The notes: a model not told the origin generated them from the sequence alone. A stretch of DNA of 64,000 nt from Paraburkholderia ferrariae NBRC 106233 (GCF_000685035.1 NZ_BAYB01000011.1:275552-339551); one strand, 5' to 3'; counted from the stretch's first letter, positions 8,875 to 17,897 are shown. Numbers and translations: made by a program.

Positions 8875-9129
8875 ATGTACCGGATGATCCCGTATCGGGG
8901 TTTCGAGATTCATGTTGAACTGACGTCTTCGGCAGAGGACCTGTACAACGTGAGTTTCCAGATAAAAGGTAGCCAGAACCTCGCTCTCATTGGCGAGCGA
9001 GGCAGCAGTATCCGTTTGCGCAACGGCCCCTTTACCCGCCGCTGGGCATACCTCATTGCAGAGGTGGCGGGGCAGGCAGCGATCGACGTGCTACTTGGAC
9101 CGTCCAACGACGATAGCTTTGCTGCCTGA
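8875..9129 (+). CDS. 84-residue protein of a local small-protein family
   Basis: Begins MYRMIPYRGFEIHVELTSS and ends with the helix PFTRRWAYLIAEVAGQAAID followed by a short acidic tail. The YRGFEIHV start and PFT...A...AID end match the neighbours at 8406 and 9893. The ATG at 8875 is used here; the Met at residue 4 is an alternative. It lies between cspA and infA on the same strand. Function unknown; no catalytic motif seen. Confidence 0.6.
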   Translation: MYRMIPYRGFEIHVELTSSAEDLYNVSFQIKGSQNLALIGERGSSIRLRNGPFTRRWAYLIAEVAGQAAIDVLLGPSNDDSFAA

Positions 9130-9288
9130 TCTGCAACGCGGTTCTCCCGAACTTCCCTGCATCCGATGCTGGACCGCAGACTTCCCGCTGCTCCCGATCA
9201 TGCGAGCGTTGCGCTGTGCAGTGCTCGCCGCTTCTCACTCGGGCGAGACGCCTCGACGGGTGTTTCGCTAACTACTCAGGAACCTTGA

Positions 9289-9555
9289 ATGGCAAAAGAA
9301 GAACTGCTGGAACTCGATGGCATCGTCGACGAAGTGCTGCCGGACAGCCGCTACCGCGTCACGCTCGACAACGGCGTGGTCGTGGGCGCGTACGCATCTG
9401 GCCGTATCCGGAAGAATCACATCCGCATCCTTGCAGGCGATCGGGTCACGCTGGAACTCTCGATGTACGACCTGACGAAAGGAAGAATCAATTTTCGGCA
9501 TAAGGACGAGCGCAGCGGCGGCGCAACGCAACGGGCCGCGTTTCGCCGTCGCTGA
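9289..9555 (+). CDS. infA: Translation initiation factor IF-1 (likely second copy)
   Basis: 88 residues of S1/OB fold. [20 protein letters not shown] and the end of the core, [16 protein letters not shown], are typical of IF-1, which blocks the ribosomal A site during initiation. It has a basic C-terminal extension (about 16 residues ending AAFRRR) beyond the usual 72-residue core. It is not in the rpl/secY operon where the main infA sits in beta-proteobacteria, so it is probably the accessory copy. AGGAA precedes the ATG by about eight bases. Confidence 0.93.
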   Translation: MAKEELLELDGIVDEVLPDSRYRVTLDNGVVVGAYASGRIRKNHIRILAGDRVTLELSMYDLTKGRINFRHKDERSGGATQRAAFRRR

Positions 9556-9892
9556 AGCGTGCTGCGCGAATGTCGGCTGCGATACGGCGCCATGCGCATA
9601 CCCGCAGTCGATCCATGCAGTCGGTCCACGCAGTGGAGCCAGTCTGCCGGCTTCGCACACGTAGCGCAGGCAAGAAACATTCGCTGTACAAACAGGGTAA
9701 TGGGTGTAGGATGAATCCGTTGATTGACCCACAGCCCTTCTCTGCGCCTCCCCAGTCGGCTTTCCAACGGAATCGGGCCGCTCCCTTTCATCACAGGCCG
9801 AACAACACGGCCGATCACGTGAAGACTGAATTCAGTCGCTCACACCCTTTTCCCGATTTCGTCGCGTGTTGACGCGGCTTCAAAGGTGTTTC
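9556..9892 (+). other. Intergenic region between infA and small gene at 9893
   Basis: 337 bases. No convincing gene: ORFs in all frames lack motifs. The only useful feature is AAAGGTG just upstream of the ATG at 9893. Confidence 0.4.
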
Positions 9893-10183
9893 ATGGCAAC
9901 CGGTTTCCGTCTCTACCGTGGACTGGAAGTTTATCCACTGGTCTATCCACACCGTGCCACCGAGCCCGGAAGTGGGCATAACTACGATGAAGGGTTCGAC
10001 GCGGCCGTGCGTATCCAGGAGCCGGGAAGCTCGGGGGACGCGCCCCGCAGCCGGGTATTCCAGCTTGCTGTGACGAGGCCCTTCCAGAGCGCCGGCGACG
10101 CGCGGCGTGCTTCGGCTGCCTATGCGGAACGCCTTATCGACACGTGTTCCCAGGACACGAACATCCTCGATCTGGAATTGTGA
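9893..10183 (+). CDS. 96-residue protein of a local small-protein family
   Basis: Begins MATGFRLYRGLEVYPLVYPH, with a longer variable middle (GSGHNYDEGFDAAVRIQEPG) and the C-terminal helix PFQSAGDARRASAAYAERLID followed by a short acidic end. The YRGLEVYP start and the F-Q-S...A...A..LID end place it with the proteins at 8406 and 8875. AAAGGTG precedes the ATG. Function unknown. Confidence 0.6.
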   Translation: MATGFRLYRGLEVYPLVYPHRATEPGSGHNYDEGFDAAVRIQEPGSSGDAPRSRVFQLAVTRPFQSAGDARRASAAYAERLIDTCSQDTNILDLEL

Positions 10184-10205
10184 TTCGCACGTCGCCGGCT
10201 TCGAC

Positions 10206-10337
10206 ATGCGCGAAGACGCCATTGCCCATGCGAAAAAAATGGGCGCACGAGTGGCTGGACGTGCGCTTTGGCTGAAGAGAAATAGAGCAGCGAACTTCGT
10301 CGCGGACGTCTGGACGATTCGCGGCGCAAACTCATAA
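10206..10337 (+). pseudogene. Possible remnant of the same small-protein family
   Basis: An open frame 3' of the gene at 9893 reads MREDAIAHAKKMGARVAGRA. With the preceding GFD it matches the helix position of the family member at 8406 (TSEEQALQHSTRWARNWVD). No N-terminal YRG part is present before it, because only about 20 bases separate it from the previous stop. It could be a decayed 3' fragment of a tandem copy, or chance. Confidence 0.25.
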
Positions 10338-10349
10338 CCAGGAAGAAAA

Positions 10350-10562
10350 TTGACTACTGTAACGCCCAAGCTGAACGAACCGGTGGAAGTCGCGTTGCGC
10401 CGTTTCCGACGTTCGATCGAGAGCACCGGTTTGATAAAGGAACTGCGCGCCAGAATGTCTTATGAAACACCGACTGCGAAACGCAAACGAAAGAAGGCTG
10501 CCGCTGTGGCCCGACTCCGAAAGCAGATCAAACGGTCGTTGCCGCCGAGGAAGCTGTACTGA
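10350..10562 (+). CDS. rpsU: 30S ribosomal protein S21 (likely second copy)
   Basis: 70 residues, basic, with the S21 core [20 protein letters not shown], then [20 protein letters not shown] and the end PPRKLY. S21 helps 30S subunits engage mRNA during initiation. The start is TTG at 10350, with an AGGAAGAA ribosome binding site directly upstream (10340-10347); no in-frame ATG fits. The location beside cspA and an infA copy rather than with dnaG/rpoD suggests an accessory paralogue. Confidence 0.93.
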   Translation: MTTVTPKLNEPVEVALRRFRRSIESTGLIKELRARMSYETPTAKRKRKKAAAVARLRKQIKRSLPPRKLY

Positions 10563-11104
10563 GCCCAGATTGTTAGGCGGGCAAGCGAGCGGCGACTGTG
10601 CTCCAGGAGCACCTGTTGGCAGCGGCGCGGCCCGGATGACGGCAACAGGTTGCGGATTCAACCAGTTTCGCCGTTGCCTTCCGCTGTTGTACGTTTTCGG
10701 CGGGGCATCTTCATTGTCGTCGGGCGTAACGTCGAGCAACATGCCATAGCTAACCCGGAGCCAGTCTTGAGCGTGCCCAGGCGAGTGTCTCGCAAAGACA
10801 AAGACTCTTCCTCCATCCTTGAGATCCCCGCGAAGTCCGCCGGACTCGTCGACCAGTGAACGACCTTCCTTGACTGTCTTCACGCGGTTCCAGACATCAA
10901 AAATTCGTGGGCGCTTCAAGCTGCGCATCTTTTCATTAATAGTGCAGGCGCGAAGAGTTGCTGCCGATTTTCGCTTCCGGCATATAAATGCATCCGGTAG
11001 CGTCTACGGTGGCGCTCAGGCTGGCGATCGCATGCGCGTGACCGGCGGAATCAGGGGCGACCGGGCCGCCCCTTATCCCTGGATGTGTTCGCCGCACTCG
11101 ACCG
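10563..11104. other. 542-base stretch without a clear gene
   Basis: The best candidate is a minus-strand frame from about 10928 whose first ~80 codons read like protein (MRSLKRPRIFDVWNRVKTVK at the start, later RVFVFARHSPGHAQDWLRVS). It then runs into low-quality sequence and across rpsU in antisense, so it may be a decayed gene. No family recognised. Nothing else stands out. Confidence 0.3.
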
Positions 11105-11668
11105 TCAAATCCCGAACAGCGTCAGCGAAACGGCGGCGCGCGTGACCACCATCAGCAGCACCTGCACGATAACGAACAGCAGAATAGGCGAGAGATCGAG
11201 CCCACCGAACTGAGGCACGATGCGCCGCAGCGGATTGAGGAACGGCGCGGTCAACTGGTACAGCACGGGCATGGCGGGCGAACCCGGATTGAGCCACGAA
11301 AGCAGCGCCATCAGGATCGTGAGCCAGATGATGAGATTCAGCGCCCACTTGATGAGCGTGAGCAGCGCGACGATCAGGAGCGTGGGCAGCAGGCCGAGCG
11401 GGTCGACGCCGGCGAGCCAGACCATCAGCAGCACATAAACCAGGGCGGCGACCAGCGCCGCAATCACGCTTGCCCAATCGATGCCGCGCATGCCCGGAAT
11501 CACGCGCCGCAAGGGCAGCACCAGCCAGTTGGTGACCTGCTGCACGGCATGCGACACGGGGTTGTACGCCGGCACCCGGACGTATTGCATCCACGCGCGC
11601 AGCAGCAGCGCGGCGCCGAACAGCGTGAAGACGGTACTAAGCAGAAAACGGGCGATATCGCCGAACAT
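11105..11668 (-). CDS. YggT family membrane protein
   Basis: 187 residues made of two similar halves, each with paired membrane segments and an N-P-x-S/L-type loop: PAYNPVSHAVQQVTNWLVLP near residue 33 and YQLTAPFLNPLRRIVPQFGG near residue 136. That repeat is the YggT signature. Members are linked to cell division or osmotic tolerance in some bacteria, without a fixed biochemical role. It ends in SLTLFGI. It stands alone between a gene-poor stretch and the EthD-like gene on the same strand. Confidence 0.88.
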   Translation of the reverse strand: MFGDIARFLLSTVFTLFGAALLLRAWMQYVRVPAYNPVSHAVQQVTNWLVLPLRRVIPGMRGIDWASVIAALVAALVYVLLMVWLAGVDPLGLLPTLLIVALLTLIKWALNLIIWLTILMALLSWLNPGSPAMPVLYQLTAPFLNPLRRIVPQFGGLDLSPILLFVIVQVLLMVVTRAAVSLTLFGI

Positions 11669-11743
11669 CGGTGTCTTTTCCTTCGTGTGGTTGGCGCCGG
11701 CGCGGACGGTGGCCGGGTCGCAAGGCGGTCGGGGCGCTGTCGC

Positions 11744-12064
11744 TCAGACCGATACTTTGATTTCGCTGATCAGAATCGTGCCATTTCCGCCGTCGGTGTA
11801 GTTGGGAATGTCGTCGAGCAGCGTCTGGGCGTGGGGCTGGAACGCGTCGTAGAACGCCTCCGGCGTGTCGAACAGAAAGTGTCCCGCGGCGACATACGGC
11901 GGCGGCGTGCCCGGCGGCCCCGCGTTGATGCCGATATCGACCGACCAGCCCCGCAGCGTGTCGCCGAACAGGCGCGCGGCGAGCGGCATATGTCGCGTGG
12001 CGTAGTACTCGCTGTCGAAGCGCCCGTTTTCGCGATACGGATAGAGGATGCTGACCTTGATCAT
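11744..12064 (-). CDS. EthD family protein
   Basis: 106 residues, dimeric alpha/beta-barrel type. The opening MIKVSILYPYRENGRFDSEY followed by YATRHMPLAARLFGD is the usual EthD pattern. The middle GHFLFDTPEAFYDAFQPHAQ fits the second beta-alpha unit. EthD was named from an ether-degradation operon, but most members have no known reaction. The frame is open upstream to 12307, but the ATG at 12062-12064 begins the conserved domain. yggT follows after about 75 bp. Confidence 0.85.
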   Translation of the reverse strand: MIKVSILYPYRENGRFDSEYYATRHMPLAARLFGDTLRGWSVDIGINAGPPGTPPPYVAAGHFLFDTPEAFYDAFQPHAQTLLDDIPNYTDGGNGTILISEIKVSV

Positions 12065-12638
12065 TGTGCGTTCTCGTCGGTGGACCCCATGGCGCGCCCG
12101 CATGGTCCGGGCGGTGCGCGTGCCGCTTGCCACATTACCACGGCTTTTAGGGGCGCTGTGCACTGTGGCGTCGCGCCTGCATGGGTACGCGGCAGGTTTC
12201 TCCCCAAACGGGTAAAGTGGTTTCATCGGCGTGGGTTGCCGTGCCGGCGGGAAAGCGGACCGGTTGCGGCCACATCCCGGCTGCGTGAGGGTTTTCCGCG
12301 TGCACACGGGCTGTGTTCGCTATCGTACCGAAGCCGGGCGTGCAGGCGATTACAAAGAATCAGGGCGGATGGCCCGGCGCGCGGCGCCGGAGCCGCGATG
12401 TCCGTGCCGGGCGCAGGCGCCGTGTAAAAGGTGCCGCATCGAGCACGACAGCCGCCCGCGCGATGGCCTGGACCGTCGCGATCGACAGGTCAAGAGACAA
12501 TAAGGTGGGACTGCGGCTATCTCGCAACACCGCGGTCACTGCTTCAGATTTTGCGCACAATGGTCTTAATGGTTTCGGTTTTTGTGTTGCAGTTGCGTGC
12601 GCTGTTTCCTGTCGGCAGTCCGATTCGGGAGTTCACTC
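12065..12638. other. 574-base stretch without a recognisable gene
   Basis: ORFs of up to about 100 codons exist on both strands but show no motifs, poor ribosome binding sites and composition typical of GC-rich shadow frames. CGGGAG at about 12626-12631 serves the small gene that follows. Confidence 0.4.
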
Positions 12639-12800
12639 ATGAGCATCTTCGCTTACCGAAAGCATCTGCGGTTTCTCACGCCCATCCAGCGGCGCCGCTG
12701 GTGGGATCAGAAGAAGCGCCTGAAGCCCAGGGTCCAGATCAGCGGCGCCTACGTGCCGCCCAGCATTACGCGAGAGTTCACTTACGTGAAGGTCGGATAG
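12639..12800 (+). CDS. Small basic protein, unknown function
   Basis: 53 residues, MSIFAYRKHLRFLTPIQRRR then WWDQKKRLKPRVQISGAYVP, ending in EFTYVKVG. It is strongly positive in the first 30 residues, with a WW pair. A GGGAG ribosome binding site lies about eight bases before the ATG. A hairpin at 12865-12889 follows. No family recognised; nucleic-acid or ribosome binding is possible from charge alone. Confidence 0.45.
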   Translation: MSIFAYRKHLRFLTPIQRRRWWDQKKRLKPRVQISGAYVPPSITREFTYVKVG

Positions 12801-13258
12801 CGGTGCGCGCCCGATGACGGGCGCGCCCGGTAGCGGCCGGCAAATCGCGCCGCAAGTCAGTCAGGATGCCCGGTCATGGACCGGGCATCGTCGTTTACGC
12901 GCCGCCAGGGCGCCGTTGCCCGCAGGTCACTCGTAGCTAATTAAGCCAATTTGTAATCAAACTTTACCGCGCAATCCGCCCGGAAGGCACTGACGGACGG
13001 TAAGAATGACTTTGCGTCCCCAGGTCTGAGGATTAAGCCCGTGGAACCGCGTATCTGCGGGGTTCTACGGATACGGGCGCGGCATACCGGGGGATTTTGC
13101 GTACCGGCTTCGGGCGAAACGGGATTGCAATTTGCAACAAATGGCCACGTCTTGAGCGCTCCATTTTCGATACATTGGGATCGTGGGTTGTGGCCGTCTG
13201 TCTAATAGATTGAACTCGATTGAAGTTGGCGCCGTTGTTGGCTGTCAGGAGAAGAGAA
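12801..13258. other. Intergenic stretch with hairpins
   Basis: 458 bases. It holds a perfect 11-bp hairpin with a 3-base loop (12865-12875 with 12879-12889, GATGCCCGGTC arm) and a GC-rich inverted repeat near 12805-12830, both possible terminators without a T run. AGGAGAAGAGAA at about 13247-13257 serves the next gene. No gene seen. Confidence 0.4.
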
Positions 13259-13549
13259 GTGAAAAAGACCGTTTCGTTTATCGTTGCCGCTGCGTTGGGT
13301 TTGGGGCTGGTCAGCGCAGCCGAGGCGCACGTTTCGGTGGGCATCGGTATCGGCATTCCGGTTGCGCCCGCTTATCCGGTGTACGCTGCGCCGGTCTACG
13401 CGCCGCCTCCGCCGCCCGTGGTCTATGCGCCGCCGCCGGTTGTCTATGCGCCGCCGCCGGCCGTCGTGGTGGGCGGCTACTGGGGCCATCCGTACTACTG
13501 GCATCACCCGTATTACCACGGCTATTACCACGGGTACTATCGCCGTTGA
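13259..13549 (+). CDS. Secreted Pro/Tyr/His-rich small protein
   Basis: 96 residues starting at GTG (13259), with AGGAG about 10 bases upstream. An N-terminal signal peptide (VKKTVSFIVAAALGLGLVSA, cleavage likely after AEA) is followed by a low-complexity region: repeats of VVYAPPP and a C-terminal run rich in HHPYYHGYYHGYY. Such exported Tyr/His/Pro-rich proteins are common in Burkholderiaceae and have no assigned role; the His/Tyr tail could bind metals, which is a guess. Confidence 0.7.
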   Translation: MKKTVSFIVAAALGLGLVSAAEAHVSVGIGIGIPVAPAYPVYAAPVYAPPPPPVVYAPPPVVYAPPPAVVVGGYWGHPYYWHHPYYHGYYHGYYRR

Positions 13550-13668
13550 TCGCGGGCGGCGATCGCTGCCTCGCCACCTCGCGTCTCCACGCACGCTACG
13601 GCGCAACGCTGGCTCATGCCGCGTTGCGCCGTTCTCGTTTTACGGTTGCCTGCCGCGAGCCGGGTCGA

Positions 13669-14337
13669 TCACGACGCGTGCTGAACGATCAGATCCCGGT
13701 AGCCGTGCACGATCACGCTATAGGAGAAGTACGCAAAGAGCAGGGCGGACAGCACGTGGCAGGCGCGCAGCAGGGTCGTGCCGGCGCGCTTGCGGCCGTG
13801 GCTTGCGAGGCTGCACAGGAATAGCGTCCAGCCGAGTCCGCCAAGGAAGAAGCCGCAGAGGAAGAGGGCCGCCGCCCCGGCGCTCGTTGCCCCCGACTTC
13901 GCGATCAGCGCGCCGCCCACCGCGGCGAACCACAGGATCGCACTGGGCGAGGAGAGCGCGAGCAGGACGCCGCGCAGGAAGCCGCGCCACGGGGACAATG
14001 CGGGCGAGACCGGGTCCGCCTCGCCTTCCACGGGCGGTGCCGCGGCCGGATTGAGCGCCTCGCGCGCCATCTTGAAGGTGAGCATCAGCAAAATGGCCGA
14101 GCCGCCGATCCAGACCACCCAGCGCACCGGTTCGAACTGCAGCAGCGCGGCCATGCCCGCCAGGGCGAGCGCAGCATAGGTGAGATCGCCGAAACAGGAC
14201 CCGAGGCCGAGCCAGAAACCCGGCTTGAAGCCGTGCGAGAGCGTGAGCGAGATGATCGCGACGTTGACGAGGCCGATATCGAGGCAGAGCGAAAGCGAGA
14301 GGAAGAAGCCGTCTGAGAGCAGTGAGAAATGAGGCAT
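13669..14337 (-). CDS. LysE family amino-acid/metabolite exporter
   Basis: 222 residues with about six membrane segments. The start LLSDGFFLSLSLCLDIGLVN and the LGLGSCFGDLTYAALALAG segment near residue 44 follow the LysE/RhtB pattern (substrate export by proton exchange), but the usual GP motif after the first helix is replaced by DIGLVN. A soluble loop of about 30 residues (AAPPVEGEADPVSPALSPWR) separates the halves. The substrate is unknown. It lies downstream of gabD on the same strand. Confidence 0.82.
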   Translation of the reverse strand: MPHFSLLSDGFFLSLSLCLDIGLVNVAIISLTLSHGFKPGFWLGLGSCFGDLTYAALALAGMAALLQFEPVRWVVWIGGSAILLMLTFKMAREALNPAAAPPVEGEADPVSPALSPWRGFLRGVLLALSSPSAILWFAAVGGALIAKSGATSAGAAALFLCGFFLGGLGWTLFLCSLASHGRKRAGTTLLRACHVLSALLFAYFSYSVIVHGYRDLIVQHAS

Positions 14338-14466
14338 TGAGGCGAGGCGTTAAAGCGAATTTGTTGTTTGGACTTCTTTATTGTGCAGACTGGCGTGTGC
14401 GTAGAAAGCGGGCGGCGCGGCGCCCGCCGCTCGCTTCACTACTTGACGAGTGTAAGGTCTCGATAA

Positions 14467-15939
14467 TCAGACGCCAATACACAGGTATTTGAGCTCGACA
14501 TACTCGTCGATGCCATATTTAGAGCCCTCGCGCCCGAGCCCCGACTGCTTCACGCCGCCGAATGGCGCGACTTCATTCGAGATCAGGCCGGTGTTGATGC
14601 CCACCATGCCGTATTCGAGCGCTTCGGCCACGCGCCACACGCGGCCGATGTCGCGGCTATAGAAGTAGGCGGCCAGACCGAATTCCGTATCGTTGGCAAG
14701 ATGGATCACTTCCGCTTCGTCGCGGAAGCGGAACACGGCGGCCACCGGTCCGAACGTTTCCTCGTGAGCGATCAGCATGTCGCGCGTGACGTTCGCGAGC
14801 ACCGTCGGTTCGACGAAGCGGCCTTCGCCTACGCCGCCCCCCGTGACGAGCGTTGCACCCTTCGCCGTGGCGTCGGCAATGTGCTGCGCGACCTTCTCGA
14901 CCGCGGCGTCGTCGATCAGCGGGCCCTGGGTAATGCCCGCCTCGAAGCCATTGCCGACCCGGATGCCGCGCGAGGCCGCCGCGAGCTTTTCGACGAACGC
15001 ATCGTAAATCGCATCGTGCACATAAAAGCGGTTGGTGCAGACGCAGGTTTGCCCGGCGTTGCGATACTTCGAGATCATCGCGCCTTCTATGGCCGCGTCG
15101 AGATCGGCGTCGTCGAAGACGATGAACGGCGCGTGGCCGCCCAGTTCGAGCGCGACCTTCTTTACGGTGGGCGCGCACTGCTGCATGAGGAGGCGGCCCA
15201 CCGGCGTCGATCCCGTGAACGAGAGATGCCGCACGATGTCGCTTTCGCAGAGCGCCTTGCCGATTGCGATCGAATTGGCCGCATCGGCCGTCACGACATT
15301 GAACACGCCGCGCGGCACGCCCGCGCGCTGTGCGAGTTCGGCCAGCGCCAGTGCGCAAAGCGGTGTCTGCCCGGCGGGCTTCACCACGATCGTGCAGCCC
15401 GCCGCGATGGCGGGCGCGACCTTGCGGGTGATCATGGCGATGGGGAAGTTCCACGGCGTGATCGATGCGCACACACCAATTGGCTGCTTCAGGACGACTA
15501 ACTTCTTGTCCGCGGCGGGACTTGCGAGAACGTCGCCGTTCACCCGCTTCGCCTCTTCGGCGAACCATTCCAGAAACGATGCGCCGTAGGCGACCTCGCC
15601 GCGCGCTTCGGCCAGCGGCTTGCCCTGCTCGGCGGTCATGATGGCGGCGAGGTCGTCGGCGTGCTCGATCACGAGTTCGAACCAGCGGCGCAGGATGGCC
15701 GCGCGCGCCTTGCCGGTCAGCGCGCGCCAGGCGGGCAGGGCGGCGTGGGCCGCCGCAATCGCGCGCCGGGCTTCGTCGGCGCCGAGGTCCGGCACGCGGG
15801 CGATTTCGGCGTTGTCGGCGGGGTCGAGTACGGCGAACTCCGCGGTGCCGCCGCTCCATTCGCCGTCGATCCAGGCGCGTGTCTTGAAAAGGGCGGGGTC
15901 TTTGAGCTGGGTCAGGCGCTCCGATGCCGACAGAATCAT
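14467..15939 (-). CDS. gabD: Succinate-semialdehyde dehydrogenase, NAD(P)-dependent
   Basis: 490-residue aldehyde dehydrogenase that oxidises succinate semialdehyde to succinate at the end of GABA breakdown. Visible are the cofactor segment ITPWNFPIAMITRKVAPAIA, VKPAGQTPLCALALAELAQR, the catalytic Glu region LELGGHAPFIVF and the catalytic Cys in GQTCVCTNRFYV. The ending GIDEYVELKYLCIGV is typical of GabD. The start is the ATG at 15937-15939, with AGGAG 9-10 bases upstream; the open frame continues further but without homology. No gabT is beside it; ubiD lies 111 bp upstream on the same strand. Confidence 0.93.
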   Translation of the reverse strand: MILSASERLTQLKDPALFKTRAWIDGEWSGGTAEFAVLDPADNAEIARVPDLGADEARRAIAAAHAALPAWRALTGKARAAILRRWFELVIEHADDLAAIMTAEQGKPLAEARGEVAYGASFLEWFAEEAKRVNGDVLASPAADKKLVVLKQPIGVCASITPWNFPIAMITRKVAPAIAAGCTIVVKPAGQTPLCALALAELAQRAGVPRGVFNVVTADAANSIAIGKALCESDIVRHLSFTGSTPVGRLLMQQCAPTVKKVALELGGHAPFIVFDDADLDAAIEGAMISKYRNAGQTCVCTNRFYVHDAIYDAFVEKLAAASRGIRVGNGFEAGITQGPLIDDAAVEKVAQHIADATAKGATLVTGGGVGEGRFVEPTVLANVTRDMLIAHEETFGPVAAVFRFRDEAEVIHLANDTEFGLAAYFYSRDIGRVWRVAEALEYGMVGINTGLISNEVAPFGGVKQSGLGREGSKYGIDEYVELKYLCIGV

Positions 15940-16050
15940 CTTCGTGTCTCCTGAGTGCGTGAACGGCGCGGCAACGGCCGCGACGCCCTTCCGCCGGAAG
16001 GCGCGGGGCGCGCCCGATCCGGCCGGAGCGGGCACCGGGCGCGCGGCGCC

Positions 16051-17619
16051 TCAGAGCCCGAGTTCGTCGTACAGCGTGTCGACGCGAGACTTCACGCCGG
16101 GGTCCATCTCGATCGCGCGGCCCCACTCGCGCGTGGTTTCGCCGGGCCACTTGTTGGTGGCGTCGAGCCCCATTTTCGATCCGAGTCCCGCGACCGGCGA
16201 GGCGAAATCCAGATAGTCGATGGGCGTGTTCTCCACGAGCACGGTGTCGCGCGCGGGGTCGATGCGCGTCGTGATCGCCCAGATCACTTCCTTCCAGTCG
16301 CGAATGTTCACATCATCGTCCACCACGACGATGAACTTTGTATACATGAACTGGCGCAGGAAGCTCCAGACGCCGAACATCACGCGTTTGGCATGCCCGG
16401 GATAGCTCTTCTTCATCTGCACGATCGCCATGCGATAGCTGCAGCCCTCGGGAGGCAGATAGAAGTCGGTGATCTCGGGAAACTGCTTTTGCAACAGCGG
16501 CACGAACACTTCGTTGAGCGCCACGCCGAGCACGGCGGGTTCGTCGGGCGGCTTGCCGGTGTAGGTGGAGTGATAGATCGCGTCGCGGCGCATCGTGATG
16601 CGCTCCACCGTGAAGACGGGGAACCACTCCTGTTCGTTGTAGTAGCCGGTGTGGTCGCCGTAGGGGCCTTCGAGCGCATGTTCGTAGGCGGCGCTCGCTC
16701 CCTTCGCGGGCCGCGGCGGCGCGCCCGCGGGCGCCGGTTCCGGCGTGCCTTTCTGCGGATAGATGAAGCCTTCCAGTACGATCTCCGCACGCGCGGGCAC
16801 CTGCAGCGTATCGGCGCCGGGCGTGAGGCATTTCGCGAGTTCGGTGCGGCCGCCGCGCAGGAGCCCGGCGAACTGGTATTCCGAGAGGGTGTCGGGCACC
16901 GGCGTCACGGCGCCGAGGATGGTCGCGGGGTCCGCGCCCAGCACGACGGCCACCGGATAAGGCTCGCCGGGGTGGCGCAGGGCGAATTCGCGAAAGTCGA
17001 GCGCGCCGCCGCGATGGGCGAGCCAGCGCATGATGAGCTTGTTGCGGCCGATCAGTTGCTGGCGGTAGATCCCGAGGTTCTGACGCGGCTTGTTCGGTCC
17101 GCGCGTGACGGTGAGCCCCCAGGTGATGAGCGGACCGGCGTCGCCGGGCCAGCAGGTCTGGATGGGCAGCTTTGCGAGGTCCACGTCCTGCCCCTCCCAG
17201 ACGATTTCCTGGCAGGGCGGCGAGCTGACGGTCTTCGGCGCCATGTCCCAGACGGCCTTGGCGAGCGTGAGCAGCTTGCCGGCGTCCTTCAGGCCGCGCG
17301 GCGGCTCGGGTTCCTTGAGCGCCGAAAGCAGCCGCCCGACGTCGCGCAGCGACTCCAGGGCGGCGCCGTCACCGGCGCTCTCGGGCGTATCGAGACCCAT
17401 GCCGAGCGCGACGCGGCGCGGCGTGCCGAACAGGTTGCCGAGCACCGGGAACGCATGCGCCGAACGGTTTTCGAAGAGGAGTGCTGGGCCGCTGGCGCGC
17501 AGCACGCGGTCGCACAGTTCGGTCATTTCGAGCACCGGGGAGACGGCTTGCGGGACCCGGCGCAGTTCGCCGAGGGTCTCCAGGCGAGCAACGAAGTCGC
17601 GCAGATCTTTATATTTCAT
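16051..17619 (-). CDS. ubiD: 4-hydroxy-3-polyprenylbenzoate decarboxylase
   Basis: 522-residue prenyl-FMN-dependent decarboxylase of ubiquinone synthesis. It begins [20 protein letters not shown] and contains [20 protein letters not shown], the [12 protein letters not shown] active-site loop, and [20 protein letters not shown] with [20 protein letters not shown], all characteristic of UbiD. The start at 17617-17619 matches the family; the frame stays open upstream to 17763 without homology. The partner flavin prenyltransferase (ubiX) is not in the window. Confidence 0.95.
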   Translation of the reverse strand: MKYKDLRDFVARLETLGELRRVPQAVSPVLEMTELCDRVLRASGPALLFENRSAHAFPVLGNLFGTPRRVALGMGLDTPESAGDGAALESLRDVGRLLSALKEPEPPRGLKDAGKLLTLAKAVWDMAPKTVSSPPCQEIVWEGQDVDLAKLPIQTCWPGDAGPLITWGLTVTRGPNKPRQNLGIYRQQLIGRNKLIMRWLAHRGGALDFREFALRHPGEPYPVAVVLGADPATILGAVTPVPDTLSEYQFAGLLRGGRTELAKCLTPGADTLQVPARAEIVLEGFIYPQKGTPEPAPAGAPPRPAKGASAAYEHALEGPYGDHTGYYNEQEWFPVFTVERITMRRDAIYHSTYTGKPPDEPAVLGVALNEVFVPLLQKQFPEITDFYLPPEGCSYRMAIVQMKKSYPGHAKRVMFGVWSFLRQFMYTKFIVVVDDDVNIRDWKEVIWAITTRIDPARDTVLVENTPIDYLDFASPVAGLGSKMGLDATNKWPGETTREWGRAIEMDPGVKSRVDTLYDELGL

Positions 17620-17863
17620 CGGGAGCGGGATGGTGCCGCACCGGGCGGCAGCTGCGGGGCGCCGCGGCCTTCGCGAGGGCGGGCGCGGGCGGCGGATTCG
17701 ATTGTCGATTTTACCTGTGTTGGCTGACACACGCTGCCGGACACAATGCGTAATGGGAGGCAAGGTGAGGTGAACAGGCCGGAAACGCGCATGGTGCGTG
17801 GCTCTGCTCGGACTGAACGCTGTTCATCATTACAATTAGTTATAAATATGACATTCTATAGTA

Positions 17864-17891
17864 TTGACGATCTATAAAACGCTGCTAGAAT
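17864..17891 (+). promoter_or_regulatory. Strong sigma-70 promoter with AT-rich upstream element
   Basis: TTGACG (17864-17869), a 16-bp spacer and TAGAAT (17886-17891). The 45 bases before it (17820-17863) are far richer in A+T than anything nearby, like an UP element. It faces the RNA candidate ending at 18038 and the transglycosylase gene at 18229. The bases from 17620 to 17820 show nothing else. Confidence 0.7.
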
Positions 17892-17897
17892 CCGTCC

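Noticed and set aside
10332..10928. 199-residue minus-strand ORF over rpsU and the gap after it
   Set aside because: The first ~80 codons look protein-like, but the frame then runs antisense through rpsU and has no motif. Noted in the intergenic entry, not called.
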